Assembly (NCBI GenBank): GCA_016839665.1
Contig: JAEOTU010000381.1
Coordinates: 1-12,324 of the forward strand
DNA from: Candidatus Hodarchaeota archaeon
GTDB taxonomy: Archaea; Asgardarchaeota; Heimdallarchaeia; Hodarchaeales; Hodarchaeaceae
DNA: 12,324 nt
Direction of reading: 5' to 3'
Positions 5,685 to 12,324 of this stretch are shown here, piece after piece (position 1 is the first letter of the stretch; every line of letters begins with the position of its first letter). Made by a program: the position numbers and the translations under genes. A model generated the notes under the pieces. It did not search any database and was not told the origin of the DNA. It worked only from the letters and a program-made list of their open reading frames with translations.

Positions 5685-5698
5685 TGCATATCTATGCA
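5685..5698. repeat. Perfect palindrome upstream of mvhG
   Basis: TGCATA and TATGCA are exact reverse complements around TC. The centre ATATCTAT is the same eight bases found (on the minus strand) at the centre of the 2527-2546 palindrome. It stands about 190 bases before the mvhG start. Confidence 0.4.
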
Positions 5699-5741
5699 TT
5701 GGTGACAAAATAACCACAATTAAGATAAAATCCAACTAATT

Positions 5742-5755
5742 TTAACAATAGTTAC
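5742..5755 (+). repeat. TTAAC-N4-GTTAC element, copy 2
   Basis: The site reads TTAAC-AATA-GTTAC, about 50 bases upstream of the candidate mvhG TATA element. It is the partner of the copy at 5210-5223: the spacers are reverse complements and the flanks are identical. Confidence 0.4.
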
Positions 5756-5803
5756 AAGCAAGCTTTTTAAAATTGCTCTAAGTTAAAGTCTTCACTCAGA
5801 CAG

Positions 5804-5812
5804 TCTATAAAC
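5804..5812 (+). promoter_or_regulatory. Candidate TATA element for the mvh-hdr operon
   Basis: TCTATAAAC would place the transcript start near 5835, with a leader of about 50 bases holding the AGAGGAT ribosome site at 5869-5875. A rival TTATAAA at 5857-5863 would give a leaderless message; the good ribosome site argues against it. Confidence 0.4.
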
Positions 5813-5883
5813 TCTTTCTGAATTTGAATATCTGTTATTTCATGAAAGTTAAATGATTATAAACGTAAAGAGGATAGTATAAA

Positions 5884-6792
5884 ATGAGTGGCAAAGCAAG
5901 AATTGCTACTGAATGGCTCATGGTCTGTTCTGGATGCCATATATCACTGTTAGACATCCATGAAGCAATCATTGATGTTCTAGCAAAAGCAGAAATTGTT
6001 AGATCTCCTGTTCTTGCTGATGTTAAAGAATTTGTCCCAGCAGATGTAGGGATTATAACAGGAGGCATCAGAAATGAGCATAACATTCATGTAGCGAAAG
6101 AAATGCGTAAAAATTGTAAAATCATTGTTTCTCTAGGAAGTTGCGCCTGTTTTGGGGGGACACCCAGTCTTGCAAATATGTACACCCGCGAAGAACTCTT
6201 TGATAAAGTCTACAAAGACACAATGGGAGTAGATAACCCCTTGGGTAGAGAACCTCAGGATGATGTACCACCTTTGACAGAGAAAGTGGCACCACTCTCT
6301 TCTGTTATCGATGTAGATGTAATGATTCCTGGTTGTCCTCCTGTCCCTGAACTCATCGCACAAGCTGTAATGAGTTTATTGGAAGGGAAACCTTTGGAAT
6401 TACCAAATCAATCAGTTTGTGAACCCTGCCCACGAGTGAAAAAGCATACTAAAATCACAGAGCTAAAACGATGGTATAAATCAGCCGGAGAAGAAATTGA
6501 TCCAGACATCTGCTTTTTGGAACAGGGATATATTTGCATGGGGCCAGTGACCTGGGGATTATGTGATGCAAGGTGTACGAGAGTAGGAGTACCATGTCGA
6601 GGTTGTCATGGTCCATTGAACCCTGATCGGGATCCTGGTGTTGATGCTGCCTCATTCTTGGGAACATTATCTACAGACATTCCTATGGAGCAAGTCATGG
6701 AAGCTATGGGTAATGACCCAATATCTATATTGTACCAGCATCAGTTTGGTTATACAAAATTCAACAACTTTAAGGAAGCGATGAAAAAATGA
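5884..6792 (+). CDS. mvhG: F420-non-reducing [NiFe] hydrogenase small subunit MvhG
   Basis: The product has 302 residues, the usual MvhG size, with no signal peptide, so it is cytoplasmic. The proximal cluster ligands are visible as Cys15-SG-Cys18, Cys87 or Cys89 within GSCACFGG, and Cys151 in PGCPP. The C-terminal half has Cys179, Cys182, Cys210, Cys218, Cys227, Cys231, Cys237 and Cys240, enough for the medial and distal clusters. It relays electrons from the NiFe centre of MvhA towards the MvhD domain. The ATG at 5884 has AGAGGAT eight bases upstream. Its TGA overlaps the mvhA ATG by four bases (ATGA), so the two subunits are translationally coupled. Group 3c is favoured over F420-reducing or NAD-linked groups because hdrA-mvhD, hdrC and hdrB follow directly. 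Confidence 0.93.
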   Translation: MSGKARIATEWLMVCSGCHISLLDIHEAIIDVLAKAEIVRSPVLADVKEFVPADVGIITGGIRNEHNIHVAKEMRKNCKIIVSLGSCACFGGTPSLANMYTREELFDKVYKDTMGVDNPLGREPQDDVPPLTEKVAPLSSVIDVDVMIPGCPPVPELIAQAVMSLLEGKPLELPNQSVCEPCPRVKKHTKITELKRWYKSAGEEIDPDICFLEQGYICMGPVTWGLCDARCTRVGVPCRGCHGPLNPDRDPGVDAASFLGTLSTDIPMEQVMEAMGNDPISILYQHQFGYTKFNNFKEAMKK

Positions 6793-8249
6793 ATGCAGCC
6801 AAAATAATCAAAATAGATCCAGTAACTCGAATCGAAGGTCATGCTGAAATCAAGCTCTTCCTTGATGAAAACAATAAACTTATTGATTCACAGGTTAAAG
6901 TCGTCGAACTTAGAGGTTTTGAAAAATTCCTAGTTGGCCGACCTGTTGAGGAGATGCCATTAATAACACCCCGTATGTGCGGAATTTGTCATGCTCCCCA
7001 TCACATGTGTTCAGCAAAAGGAGTTGATGCTGCTTTCGGTCTTGAACCTGAAGATATTCCTCCTACTGCGTTTAAATTAAGGAAACTAATGCTTTATGGG
7101 TCATTTATCCATAGTCACGTGTTACACTTCTTTTATTTGGTCGCACCTGACCTAGTGATGGGTCCAGATTCTGATCCAGCTAAACGAAATGTCTTTGGTG
7201 TGCTTGAAGCTAATCCTGAACTGGTGAAAAAAGTAATTGCAGCGCGTAAACTTGGCCAAGAAATAACAAAAATACTTGGTGGTAGAACAGTTCATCCAGT
7301 AACTTGTGTTCCTGGTGGCCAAGCTCATGGCCTCTCGAATGAAGATCGAGACAAAATTGAAAGGCAAGTAAAGGATTTAGCAAGTGGATTTCTGATTGAA
7401 GCTAAAGATTTAGCATTATCTTTGTTCGATAAGTACTCTGATGCTATTAATACTCTTGGTGACTATCCAACTATGCATATGGGTTTAGTTGGTGATGATG
7501 GAGAACTTGACTTCTACAATGGGAAGGTTCGGTTAATTGGAACTGATGCTCAAGTGTTAGAGGAATTCCGAGGTGCCGAATACAGAGACGTAATTGCTGA
7601 ACGAATCAAGGATTATTCTTACTTGAAGTTTCCTTATTACAAGAAGCGATCCTTTGAAGACGGATGTTACCGTGTTGGTCCATTAGCTAGAATCAATGCT
7701 TGCGATAAGATTGCTACGCCAATCGCTCAAGAGCTTCTCACTGAGTTTCGTAGCAAATTTGGGAGACCAGCAAATAAATCACTACTTTATAACTACGCAA
7801 GGATAATTGAACTAGCACATACAGTAGAAACCACATTGGATCTTCTTGCTGATCCTGATATCACAGGAACCAAGCTGAGAACTCCCGTTAAAGCCCGTGA
7901 GGGTGAAGGTGTCGGAATTTTAGAAGCCCATCGTGGTGCACTATTCCATCATTATGTAACTGACAAAAAGGGCATTACGACGGACGTGAACTTAATTGTT
8001 GCTACAGTAGGGAACAATGAAGCAATAAATCGCTCTGTTCATGCATCTGCTAAGGATCTGATTGTGGATGCCGAACCAGCAGAAGGATTACTTAACAGGC
8101 TCGAAATGATTGTACGAGCTTATGACCCCTGCTTTAGTTGTGCTACACATTATTTACGATCAGGTGCTATCGCAACTGAATTGCAAATCATAGATTACAA
8201 GGGAAAGGTCACCCGAACTGTGAAAAACTGGGAAAACGAACGAAGGTGA
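6789..8249 (+). CDS. mvhA: F420-non-reducing [NiFe] hydrogenase large subunit MvhA
   Basis: This is the 486-residue catalytic subunit. The N-terminal NiFe ligand motif is RMCGICHAPH with Cys64 and Cys67. The C-terminal motif is DPCFSCATH with Cys448 and Cys451, ending at His454. RIEGHAEI near the start is the usual opening motif. The 32 residues after His454 form a C-terminal extension of the kind removed by a maturation endopeptidase after nickel insertion; no such peptidase is encoded in the window. The enzyme splits or makes H2 in the cytoplasm. The start lies inside the mvhG stop, and the stop at 8247-8249 lies within the hdrA ribosome site, so translation of all three genes is linked. 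All four NiFe cysteines are present, so it should be active. Confidence 0.95.
   Translation: MNAAKIIKIDPVTRIEGHAEIKLFLDENNKLIDSQVKVVELRGFEKFLVGRPVEEMPLITPRMCGICHAPHHMCSAKGVDAAFGLEPEDIPPTAFKLRKLMLYGSFIHSHVLHFFYLVAPDLVMGPDSDPAKRNVFGVLEANPELVKKVIAARKLGQEITKILGGRTVHPVTCVPGGQAHGLSNEDRDKIERQVKDLASGFLIEAKDLALSLFDKYSDAINTLGDYPTMHMGLVGDDGELDFYNGKVRLIGTDAQVLEEFRGAEYRDVIAERIKDYSYLKFPYYKKRSFEDGCYRVGPLARINACDKIATPIAQELLTEFRSKFGRPANKSLLYNYARIIELAHTVETTLDLLADPDITGTKLRTPVKAREGEGVGILEAHRGALFHHYVTDKKGITTDVNLIVATVGNNEAINRSVHASAKDLIVDAEPAEGLLNRLEMIVRAYDPCFSCATHYLRSGAIATELQIIDYKGKVTRTVKNWENERR
8244..8249 (+). promoter_or_regulatory. Ribosome binding site that fixes the hdrA start, overlapping the mvhA stop
   Basis: AGGTGA ends 5 bases before the ATG at 8255 and contains the mvhA TGA. 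The GTG at 8246 that opens the longer frame is inside this site, and the ATG at 8252 is only 2 bases away, so 8255 is the best start. Confidence 0.65.
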
Positions 8250-8254
8250 GTATG

Positions 8255-10717
8255 ATGAAGATTGGAACATTTTTATGCAATTGTGGAGCCTCCCTCAAGA
8301 ACATTGATTGGAACGAGCTCCAAAATTTCATGAAAGAGAAAACAGGAGAAGGTAATTTCTGTGTGTATCACGAGAGCCTCTGCTCATCAGAAGGTAAAGC
8401 CTGGTTCAAAGAGACAGTAAATAGAGAGAACCCAGACTCAATAGTGTTTGGAGGATGTACCCCCAAGACAGCTGGATACTTATTCGAGGATGCGCTTAAA
8501 GAACTCAGTATGTCCCCCTATCAAGTAGTTGGTGCGAATTTACGTGAGCATATAGGATGGACTACTCCTGATAAGGAACTAGCTACCATGGATGCGAAAG
8601 CAGCCCTATTAGGGGCCTTTAACAAAGCTAGTTTTGAGAGCTCCGTGGAGCCATATAAAATTGAAATGGCCCAGGCAGCAGTTGTTATAGGTGCTGGTCC
8701 TGCAGGTATTCAAGCTGCTCAAGATTTAGCTGAAAAAGGACACACGGTACATTTGATAGACCGTAATCCGTATATTGGGGGTAATGCCACAAAACTTGGG
8801 ACTTTCTTCCCAAGTGAAGACTGTGCAACATGTATGCCCAATGTAGGGATAAAGGGATTAGATCAACAAAGCGTGAGGCGATGTCACTATCGTTCAGCTT
8901 TTGATCTCCATCCGAACATCAACCTTTACATAAAATCGGAAGTGACTGATGTCAGTGGAGCTCTTGGAAATTATTCAGTTACCGTGAACACCAATCCCAC
9001 CTATGTAAAAATGGACAAATGTGTGAATTGCGGTCTATGTGCAGATGTATGTCCAGTTGATACGCCTGATGAAATGAATCTAGGATTAATAACTCGAAAA
9101 GCGGCTCACTTACCCGCTCCTCATTCTACCACTACAAAATATGTCGTCAACAAAGAAGAGTGTCCAGATGGGTGTACAGAATGCGCAAAGGCCTGTCCAG
9201 TAGATGCAATAGATCTAGATATGAAACCAGTAACTCATGAAATATCCGCTGGTGGTTTCATTCTTGCTACTGGTTTTGAAGAATATAATCCTAAACTAGT
9301 AGAAGAATACCATTATGGGGCACTTGGGTATGAAAATGTTGTTACACAAAGTGAACTGGCTAGATTACTTGATCTTACAGGGCCAAGCGTTGGTAAACTG
9401 ATAAAGAAAGATGGTAGTCGTGTAAAGAGTCTTGTTATCATAAATTGTGTGGGATCACGGTCACAGAAATACAATATTTGGTGTTCTAATATCTGCTGTA
9501 TGATTGGGATCAAGCATGCGATTAAGATTAAAGAGAAGTCCCCAAAAATCGATGTAACGTGCTGTTATATCGATATCAGGGCCGTGGGCGCTAATTACGA
9601 AGAGTTTTACAACAAAGCGCGTGATCTTGGAGTGAAATTCGTTCGAGGACGGCCAGCCGAGGTTGAAAGCGATGGTGAGTATCTTTATGTCCATGCTGAA
9701 GATTCCCAAGCTGATGAGCTGTTAACAATCAAAACGGACATGGTTGCTCTCTCTATGTCGATGGTAGCCAGTCCTGGAGTCAAGGAACTTGCAGAGAAAC
9801 TGAAAATTGACATTGATGAGACTGGTTATTTCAAGTCTCTTTATTCGAAGTTCAAAACAACAGAAACTAAACAACCTGGTGTGTTTTTAGCTGGCACAGC
9901 CATCGCTCCAGCCGATATTCCAACCACAAAAACACGAGCAGGATTTGCTGCGAGTCATCTCGATATGCTCCTATCTAAAGGAACTATTGAGAAAAGATTT
10001 CCAATAGCTGAGATTGACAATGATAAATGTACTCTTTGTGAGATATGCATAACTGCGTGTCCATTCGGAGCGATTGAAGCTGTAGAAGTGGCTAATCCAG
10101 GTATTAAAGTTCAAGTGATTCCAACTGTTTGTGTGGGCTGTGGACAATGCGCTTCCTCATGTCCCGCTTCCGCGATAACCATTGATTATTATGAAGAGGA
10201 TCAGATCCTGAAGCAAGTCGAGGGATTACTCTATGATTCGAAGGATAATCCTGACCCAATAATTGTGACCTTTGCTTGCTGGGAATGTGCATACTCTGCA
10301 ACTGATGCGTTAGGGATGTCTTCGAATTATCGGCCTAAAACTTCTTCACACTTGAAAGCAGCCCAATTTGATGAACAAGATGAGGGACAAATTGCTGGAG
10401 AATATCCTCATAATGTAAGAATTCTCCCAGTTCAGTGTTCAGGAAATGTTTCTGCAAGCATGATCCAGAAAACGTTTGCCATGGGTGCAGATGGGATAAT
10501 TGTTCTTGGTTGTTATGAAGACAAGTGTCACTATGAAACTGGATCGAAAGCATCTTCCACTCGTGTCAAAATTCTTAAAACGATGCTCGAATATGCGGGA
10601 ATTGATCCTAGGCGGTTAGAAAAGCAGACTACTTACTTCATGAGCTGTGATAGATTCGTATCCACGGCGGCTCAGATGGCAAAAAGACTCAAAAAATTAG
10701 GCAAATTGAAACGCTGA
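8255..10717 (+). CDS. hdrA: HdrA-MvhD fusion: flavin-bifurcating heterodisulfide reductase subunit A with C-terminal MvhD
   Basis: From the ATG at 8255 the protein has 820 residues, against about 650 for plain HdrA. The start is IGTFLCNCG (Cys8, Cys10), then FGGCTPK, then the FAD-binding GAGPAG at 146-151. Cys190-AT-Cys193 follows. The first ferredoxin domain has Cys256-VN-Cys259-GL-Cys262-ADV-Cys266 and a second set from Cys303 to Cys314. The HdrA motif CVGSR starts at Cys398, with Cys410, Cys414 and Cys415. The second ferredoxin domain has Cys592-TL-Cys595-EI-Cys598-ITA-Cys602 and Cys626-VG-Cys629-GQ-Cys632-ASS-Cys636. From about residue 668 the sequence is MvhD: FACWEC (675, 678), QCSG (728) and GCYEDKCHY (753, 758) for its [2Fe-2S] cluster. 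The fused domain would take electrons from MvhG to the bifurcating FAD. HdrA-MvhD fusions are known (for example HdrA2 of Methanosarcina), so the fusion is real biology rather than an error. Confidence 0.94.
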   Translation: MKIGTFLCNCGASLKNIDWNELQNFMKEKTGEGNFCVYHESLCSSEGKAWFKETVNRENPDSIVFGGCTPKTAGYLFEDALKELSMSPYQVVGANLREHIGWTTPDKELATMDAKAALLGAFNKASFESSVEPYKIEMAQAAVVIGAGPAGIQAAQDLAEKGHTVHLIDRNPYIGGNATKLGTFFPSEDCATCMPNVGIKGLDQQSVRRCHYRSAFDLHPNINLYIKSEVTDVSGALGNYSVTVNTNPTYVKMDKCVNCGLCADVCPVDTPDEMNLGLITRKAAHLPAPHSTTTKYVVNKEECPDGCTECAKACPVDAIDLDMKPVTHEISAGGFILATGFEEYNPKLVEEYHYGALGYENVVTQSELARLLDLTGPSVGKLIKKDGSRVKSLVIINCVGSRSQKYNIWCSNICCMIGIKHAIKIKEKSPKIDVTCCYIDIRAVGANYEEFYNKARDLGVKFVRGRPAEVESDGEYLYVHAEDSQADELLTIKTDMVALSMSMVASPGVKELAEKLKIDIDETGYFKSLYSKFKTTETKQPGVFLAGTAIAPADIPTTKTRAGFAASHLDMLLSKGTIEKRFPIAEIDNDKCTLCEICITACPFGAIEAVEVANPGIKVQVIPTVCVGCGQCASSCPASAITIDYYEEDQILKQVEGLLYDSKDNPDPIIVTFACWECAYSATDALGMSSNYRPKTSSHLKAAQFDEQDEGQIAGEYPHNVRILPVQCSGNVSASMIQKTFAMGADGIIVLGCYEDKCHYETGSKASSTRVKILKTMLEYAGIDPRRLEKQTTYFMSCDRFVSTAAQMAKRLKKLGKLKR

Positions 10718-10736
10718 GGATTTTAGTGAGAGACAC

Positions 10737-10743
10737 AAGGTGA
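10737..10743 (+). promoter_or_regulatory. Ribosome binding site that fixes the hdrC start
   Basis: AAGGTGA lies 8 bases before the ATG at 10752. The GTG at 10740 that opens the longer frame is part of this site. Confidence 0.65.
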
Positions 10744-10751
10744 AAATACAA

Positions 10752-11249
10752 ATGACAGAATCAACAGAACTCCTCGAAGAATTAAAGGAACTTTTCGAGG
10801 TCGTAAAGTTGTGTTATCAATGTGGTACATGCGCAGGTGGCTGTCCTGTCTTTAGACAATACCCCGATTTTAATCCACGAAGAGTAATGGAAGCATTACT
10901 CATGAGGGATTTTTCTGAGAAGATATTCGATGATCAACAGATATGGTACTGTACGATGTGCTATACTTGCAGTGTTAGATGTCCCCAAGGGATTGATATA
11001 GGACATGTCATCACAGAGATGAAAAATCTCGCTGTGAAAGTAAAGAACGCTCCACCTGGAATTATAGCTGAGATGGAAGCAATAATGGAAACAGGAGCAA
11101 CAGCAGCCATTTCTCAATCTATTTTGAAAAGACGAGAAAAATTAGAGCTACCTGAGTTGCCTAAACCCGATCTCAACGAACTCCAAAAGCTCTTCGAAGT
11201 CACTGGAGCTAAAGCATTAATTAATCAGATAAAGGAGGAAACTAGTTAA
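10752..11249 (+). CDS. hdrC: Heterodisulfide reductase subunit C (HdrC)
   Basis: The product has 165 residues and two [4Fe-4S] motifs. CYQCGTCAGGCP begins near residue 23, and CTMCYTCSVRCPQGID near residue 63. The spacing and the charged helical C-terminus are typical of HdrC. It carries electrons from HdrA to HdrB in the cytoplasmic complex. The ATG at 10752 is preferred over the GTG at 10740 because AAGGTGA stands 8 bases before it. The gene follows hdrA by 34 bases and its TAA overlaps the hdrB ATG by one base (TAATG). All eight cluster cysteines are intact. Confidence 0.94.
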   Translation: MTESTELLEELKELFEVVKLCYQCGTCAGGCPVFRQYPDFNPRRVMEALLMRDFSEKIFDDQQIWYCTMCYTCSVRCPQGIDIGHVITEMKNLAVKVKNAPPGIIAEMEAIMETGATAAISQSILKRREKLELPELPKPDLNELQKLFEVTGAKALINQIKEETS

Positions 11250-12121
11250 TGACTAAATTTGCTTTTTTCGTTGGTTGTACTATACCCTATAGGCTTCCTT
11301 TCATTGAAACATCCATCCGAAAAACTTTACCTGAATTTGACATAGAGCTCATGGATTTGCCGTTTGCTTGTTGTCCTGATCCTGGTGGTGCGCAAGGATT
11401 CGATAGCACCACATGGTATACTTTAGCTGCTCGGAATCTATGTCTTGCAGAGGAGCAGAATCTCAACATTATTACAGCATGCAGTGGTTGCTTTGAAACG
11501 TTGAAAGTAAGTAACACGAAGTTGAAAACCGACTCTGGCCTTAAAGATAAAATAAATGAGAATTTAAGTGCAGTAGGTCGTGAGTTCAAGGGAAGTATTG
11601 AGGTAAAGCATTTTGCTGAAGTTTTGTATAACGACGTAGGTATAGACAAAATTGCAGCTAAAGTTCAGAAACCTCTTACAGGAGTGAAATTAGCTACTCA
11701 TACTGGGTGTCACTTTGTTAAACCTCCAGAAATACTACAAACAGATAATCCAGAGACTCCGCACAGACTCGATGAGATGGTAGAAGCTTTAGGAGCTCAG
11801 GCAGTTCCTTATCTTAACAAACTTATGTGCTGTGGAGCAGGAACACGAGGTGTTGACCAAGATACTGCTATAGCCATGGCACATGAGAAGATAGTAGGAG
11901 CAGAAAGAGCAAAAGCTAATGCTCTTGTAACAATTTGTCCTACATGTTTCGTTCAATATGACACTGGCCAACGATTAATGGCTAAACAGTTCGAAAAGAC
12001 CGCTTTTCCAGTTTTTATTTTTCCTGAATTGCTAGGATTGAGTATGGGTATGGACTTGAGTGTAGGTTTCAAAATGCATTCAATTAAAGTCGCTTCAGTC
12101 TTAGAAATGATAACAGGCTAA
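11249..12121 (+). CDS. hdrB: Heterodisulfide reductase subunit B (HdrB), catalytic
   Basis: The 290-residue protein carries both CCG (cysteine-rich) motifs needed for the two non-cubane clusters of HdrB. The first is Cys10-x30-Cys41-Cys42-x35-Cys78-SG-Cys81. The second is Cys154-x39-Cys194-Cys195-x34-Cys230-PT-Cys233. HdrB cleaves the disulfide substrate; in methanogens this is CoM-S-S-CoB. The window shows no sign that those thiols are made, so the disulfide here is unknown. Both motifs being complete separates it from sulfur-oxidation HdrB variants with a degenerate motif. GGAGGA at 11234-11239, inside the end of hdrC, is a strong ribosome site, and the ATG overlaps the hdrC stop. It is the last gene of the operon, followed by a terminator. 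Confidence 0.94.
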   Translation: MTKFAFFVGCTIPYRLPFIETSIRKTLPEFDIELMDLPFACCPDPGGAQGFDSTTWYTLAARNLCLAEEQNLNIITACSGCFETLKVSNTKLKTDSGLKDKINENLSAVGREFKGSIEVKHFAEVLYNDVGIDKIAAKVQKPLTGVKLATHTGCHFVKPPEILQTDNPETPHRLDEMVEALGAQAVPYLNKLMCCGAGTRGVDQDTAIAMAHEKIVGAERAKANALVTICPTCFVQYDTGQRLMAKQFEKTAFPVFIFPELLGLSMGMDLSVGFKMHSIKVASVLEMITG

Positions 12122-12147
12122 GAACAGCAGAACGATTGACACAAATC

Positions 12148-12180
12148 TTGGGTTTCCAACCCAAATTCTTCCTTTTTTTT
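12148..12180 (+). terminator. Terminator of the mvh-hdr operon
   Basis: TTGGGTT at 12148-12154 and AACCCAA at 12158-12164 form a seven-base-pair stem with a TCC loop, followed by a T-rich tract ending in eight Ts at 12173-12180. It begins 27 bases after the hdrB stop. Confidence 0.75.
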
Positions 12181-12324
12181 CACATAGTTAATTTTTTCAT
12201 ATTATTGATTTCGTTATTACCTATACCAAATAGAATTTCATTTTTTTAAAAAAGACAGTTAATAATACTCTAAATTTGCTTCCAATATTTACTTTTTACT
12301 TCTCCATTTGAATCTACTTCCTTA
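12181..12324. other. AT-rich sequence without a recognised gene
   Basis: These last 144 bases hold no plausible open frame on either strand. A second T-run at 12241-12247 and general A/T richness suggest non-coding spacer. The next gene, if any, begins beyond the window. Confidence 0.5.

Larger units (their letters stand above)
5025..5883. other. Long divergent intergenic region with regulatory-looking symmetry
   Basis: These 859 bases separate the minus-strand sulfur operon from the plus-strand mvh-hdr operon. No frame longer than a few dozen codons with a plausible start was found, and nothing reads like a known protein remnant. The base composition is strongly AT. Several symmetric elements, listed separately, and TATA-like sequences near both ends suggest a regulatory region, perhaps with a small RNA in the middle. 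It is long for an archaeal divergent promoter region. Confidence 0.75.

Noticed and set aside
8255..12121. sHdr-type sulfur-oxidising heterodisulfide reductase-like complex
   Set aside because: That system has duplicated hdrC/hdrB, usually a lipoate-binding protein, and no MvhAG. Here HdrB has both complete cysteine motifs and hydrogenase subunits are in the operon.
1..12324. CRISPR arrays, tRNA or rRNA genes, insertion sequences
   Set aside because: No regularly spaced repeats, no cloverleaf-like or conserved rRNA sequence, and no transposase or terminal inverted repeats were seen on either strand.

Overview
This is an AT-rich window that reads as archaeal. The supporting signs are TATA-like elements ahead of genes, Shine-Dalgarno (SD) motifs of the AGGTGA type, an Lrp-like and a DtxR-like regulator, and a group 3c [NiFe] hydrogenase with a heterodisulfide reductase whose HdrA is fused to MvhD. 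No methanogenesis marker is visible. An Asgard or other non-methanogenic, anaerobic archaeon is a reasonable guess, but the window alone does not fix the lineage.

Layout. (1) Positions 1-1909, plus strand: the 3' end of a TusA-family sulfur carrier, an SQR-type flavoprotein, and an Lrp/AsnC-like regulator with a C-terminal cysteine cluster. (2) Positions 1940-2452, minus strand: a DtxR/MntR-fold regulator in which three of the six MntR metal ligands are replaced. Behind it lie its own candidate promoter and a perfect 9-bp-arm palindrome. (3) Positions 2563-5024, minus strand: a sulfur-uptake and relay operon read in the order tusA, yeeE/tsuA-type thiosulfate transporter, dsrE, dsrF, dsrH. (4) Positions 5025-5883: an 859-base divergent intergenic region with no credible gene but several palindromes and one imperfect hairpin. 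(5) Positions 5884-12121, plus strand: mvhG, mvhA, hdrA-mvhD fusion, hdrC, hdrB, tightly packed with stop/start overlaps and closed by a hairpin plus T-tract terminator at 12148-12180. (6) Positions 12181-12324: AT-rich sequence with no gene seen.

How the parts fit. MvhAG would oxidise H2 (or evolve it) and pass electrons through the fused MvhD domain to the HdrA flavin. There electrons would bifurcate to a low-potential acceptor such as ferredoxin and to a disulfide reduced at HdrB through HdrC. The two flanking sulfur clusters would import thiosulfate or another sulfur compound, handle sulfide or sulfane sulfur through the SQR-like protein, and pass persulfide between TusA and DsrEFH. The adjacency suggests, but does not prove, that the Hdr complex serves a thiol/disulfide or sulfane-sulfur cycle. 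Both regulators carry unusual cysteine features and sit inside the sulfur genes, so they are candidates for sulfur or redox sensing.

Annotation caution: in three genes (yeeE, hdrA, hdrC) the longest open frame begins at a GTG that is itself part of the ribosome binding site. The true start is the ATG a few codons downstream, and coordinates here follow that choice.
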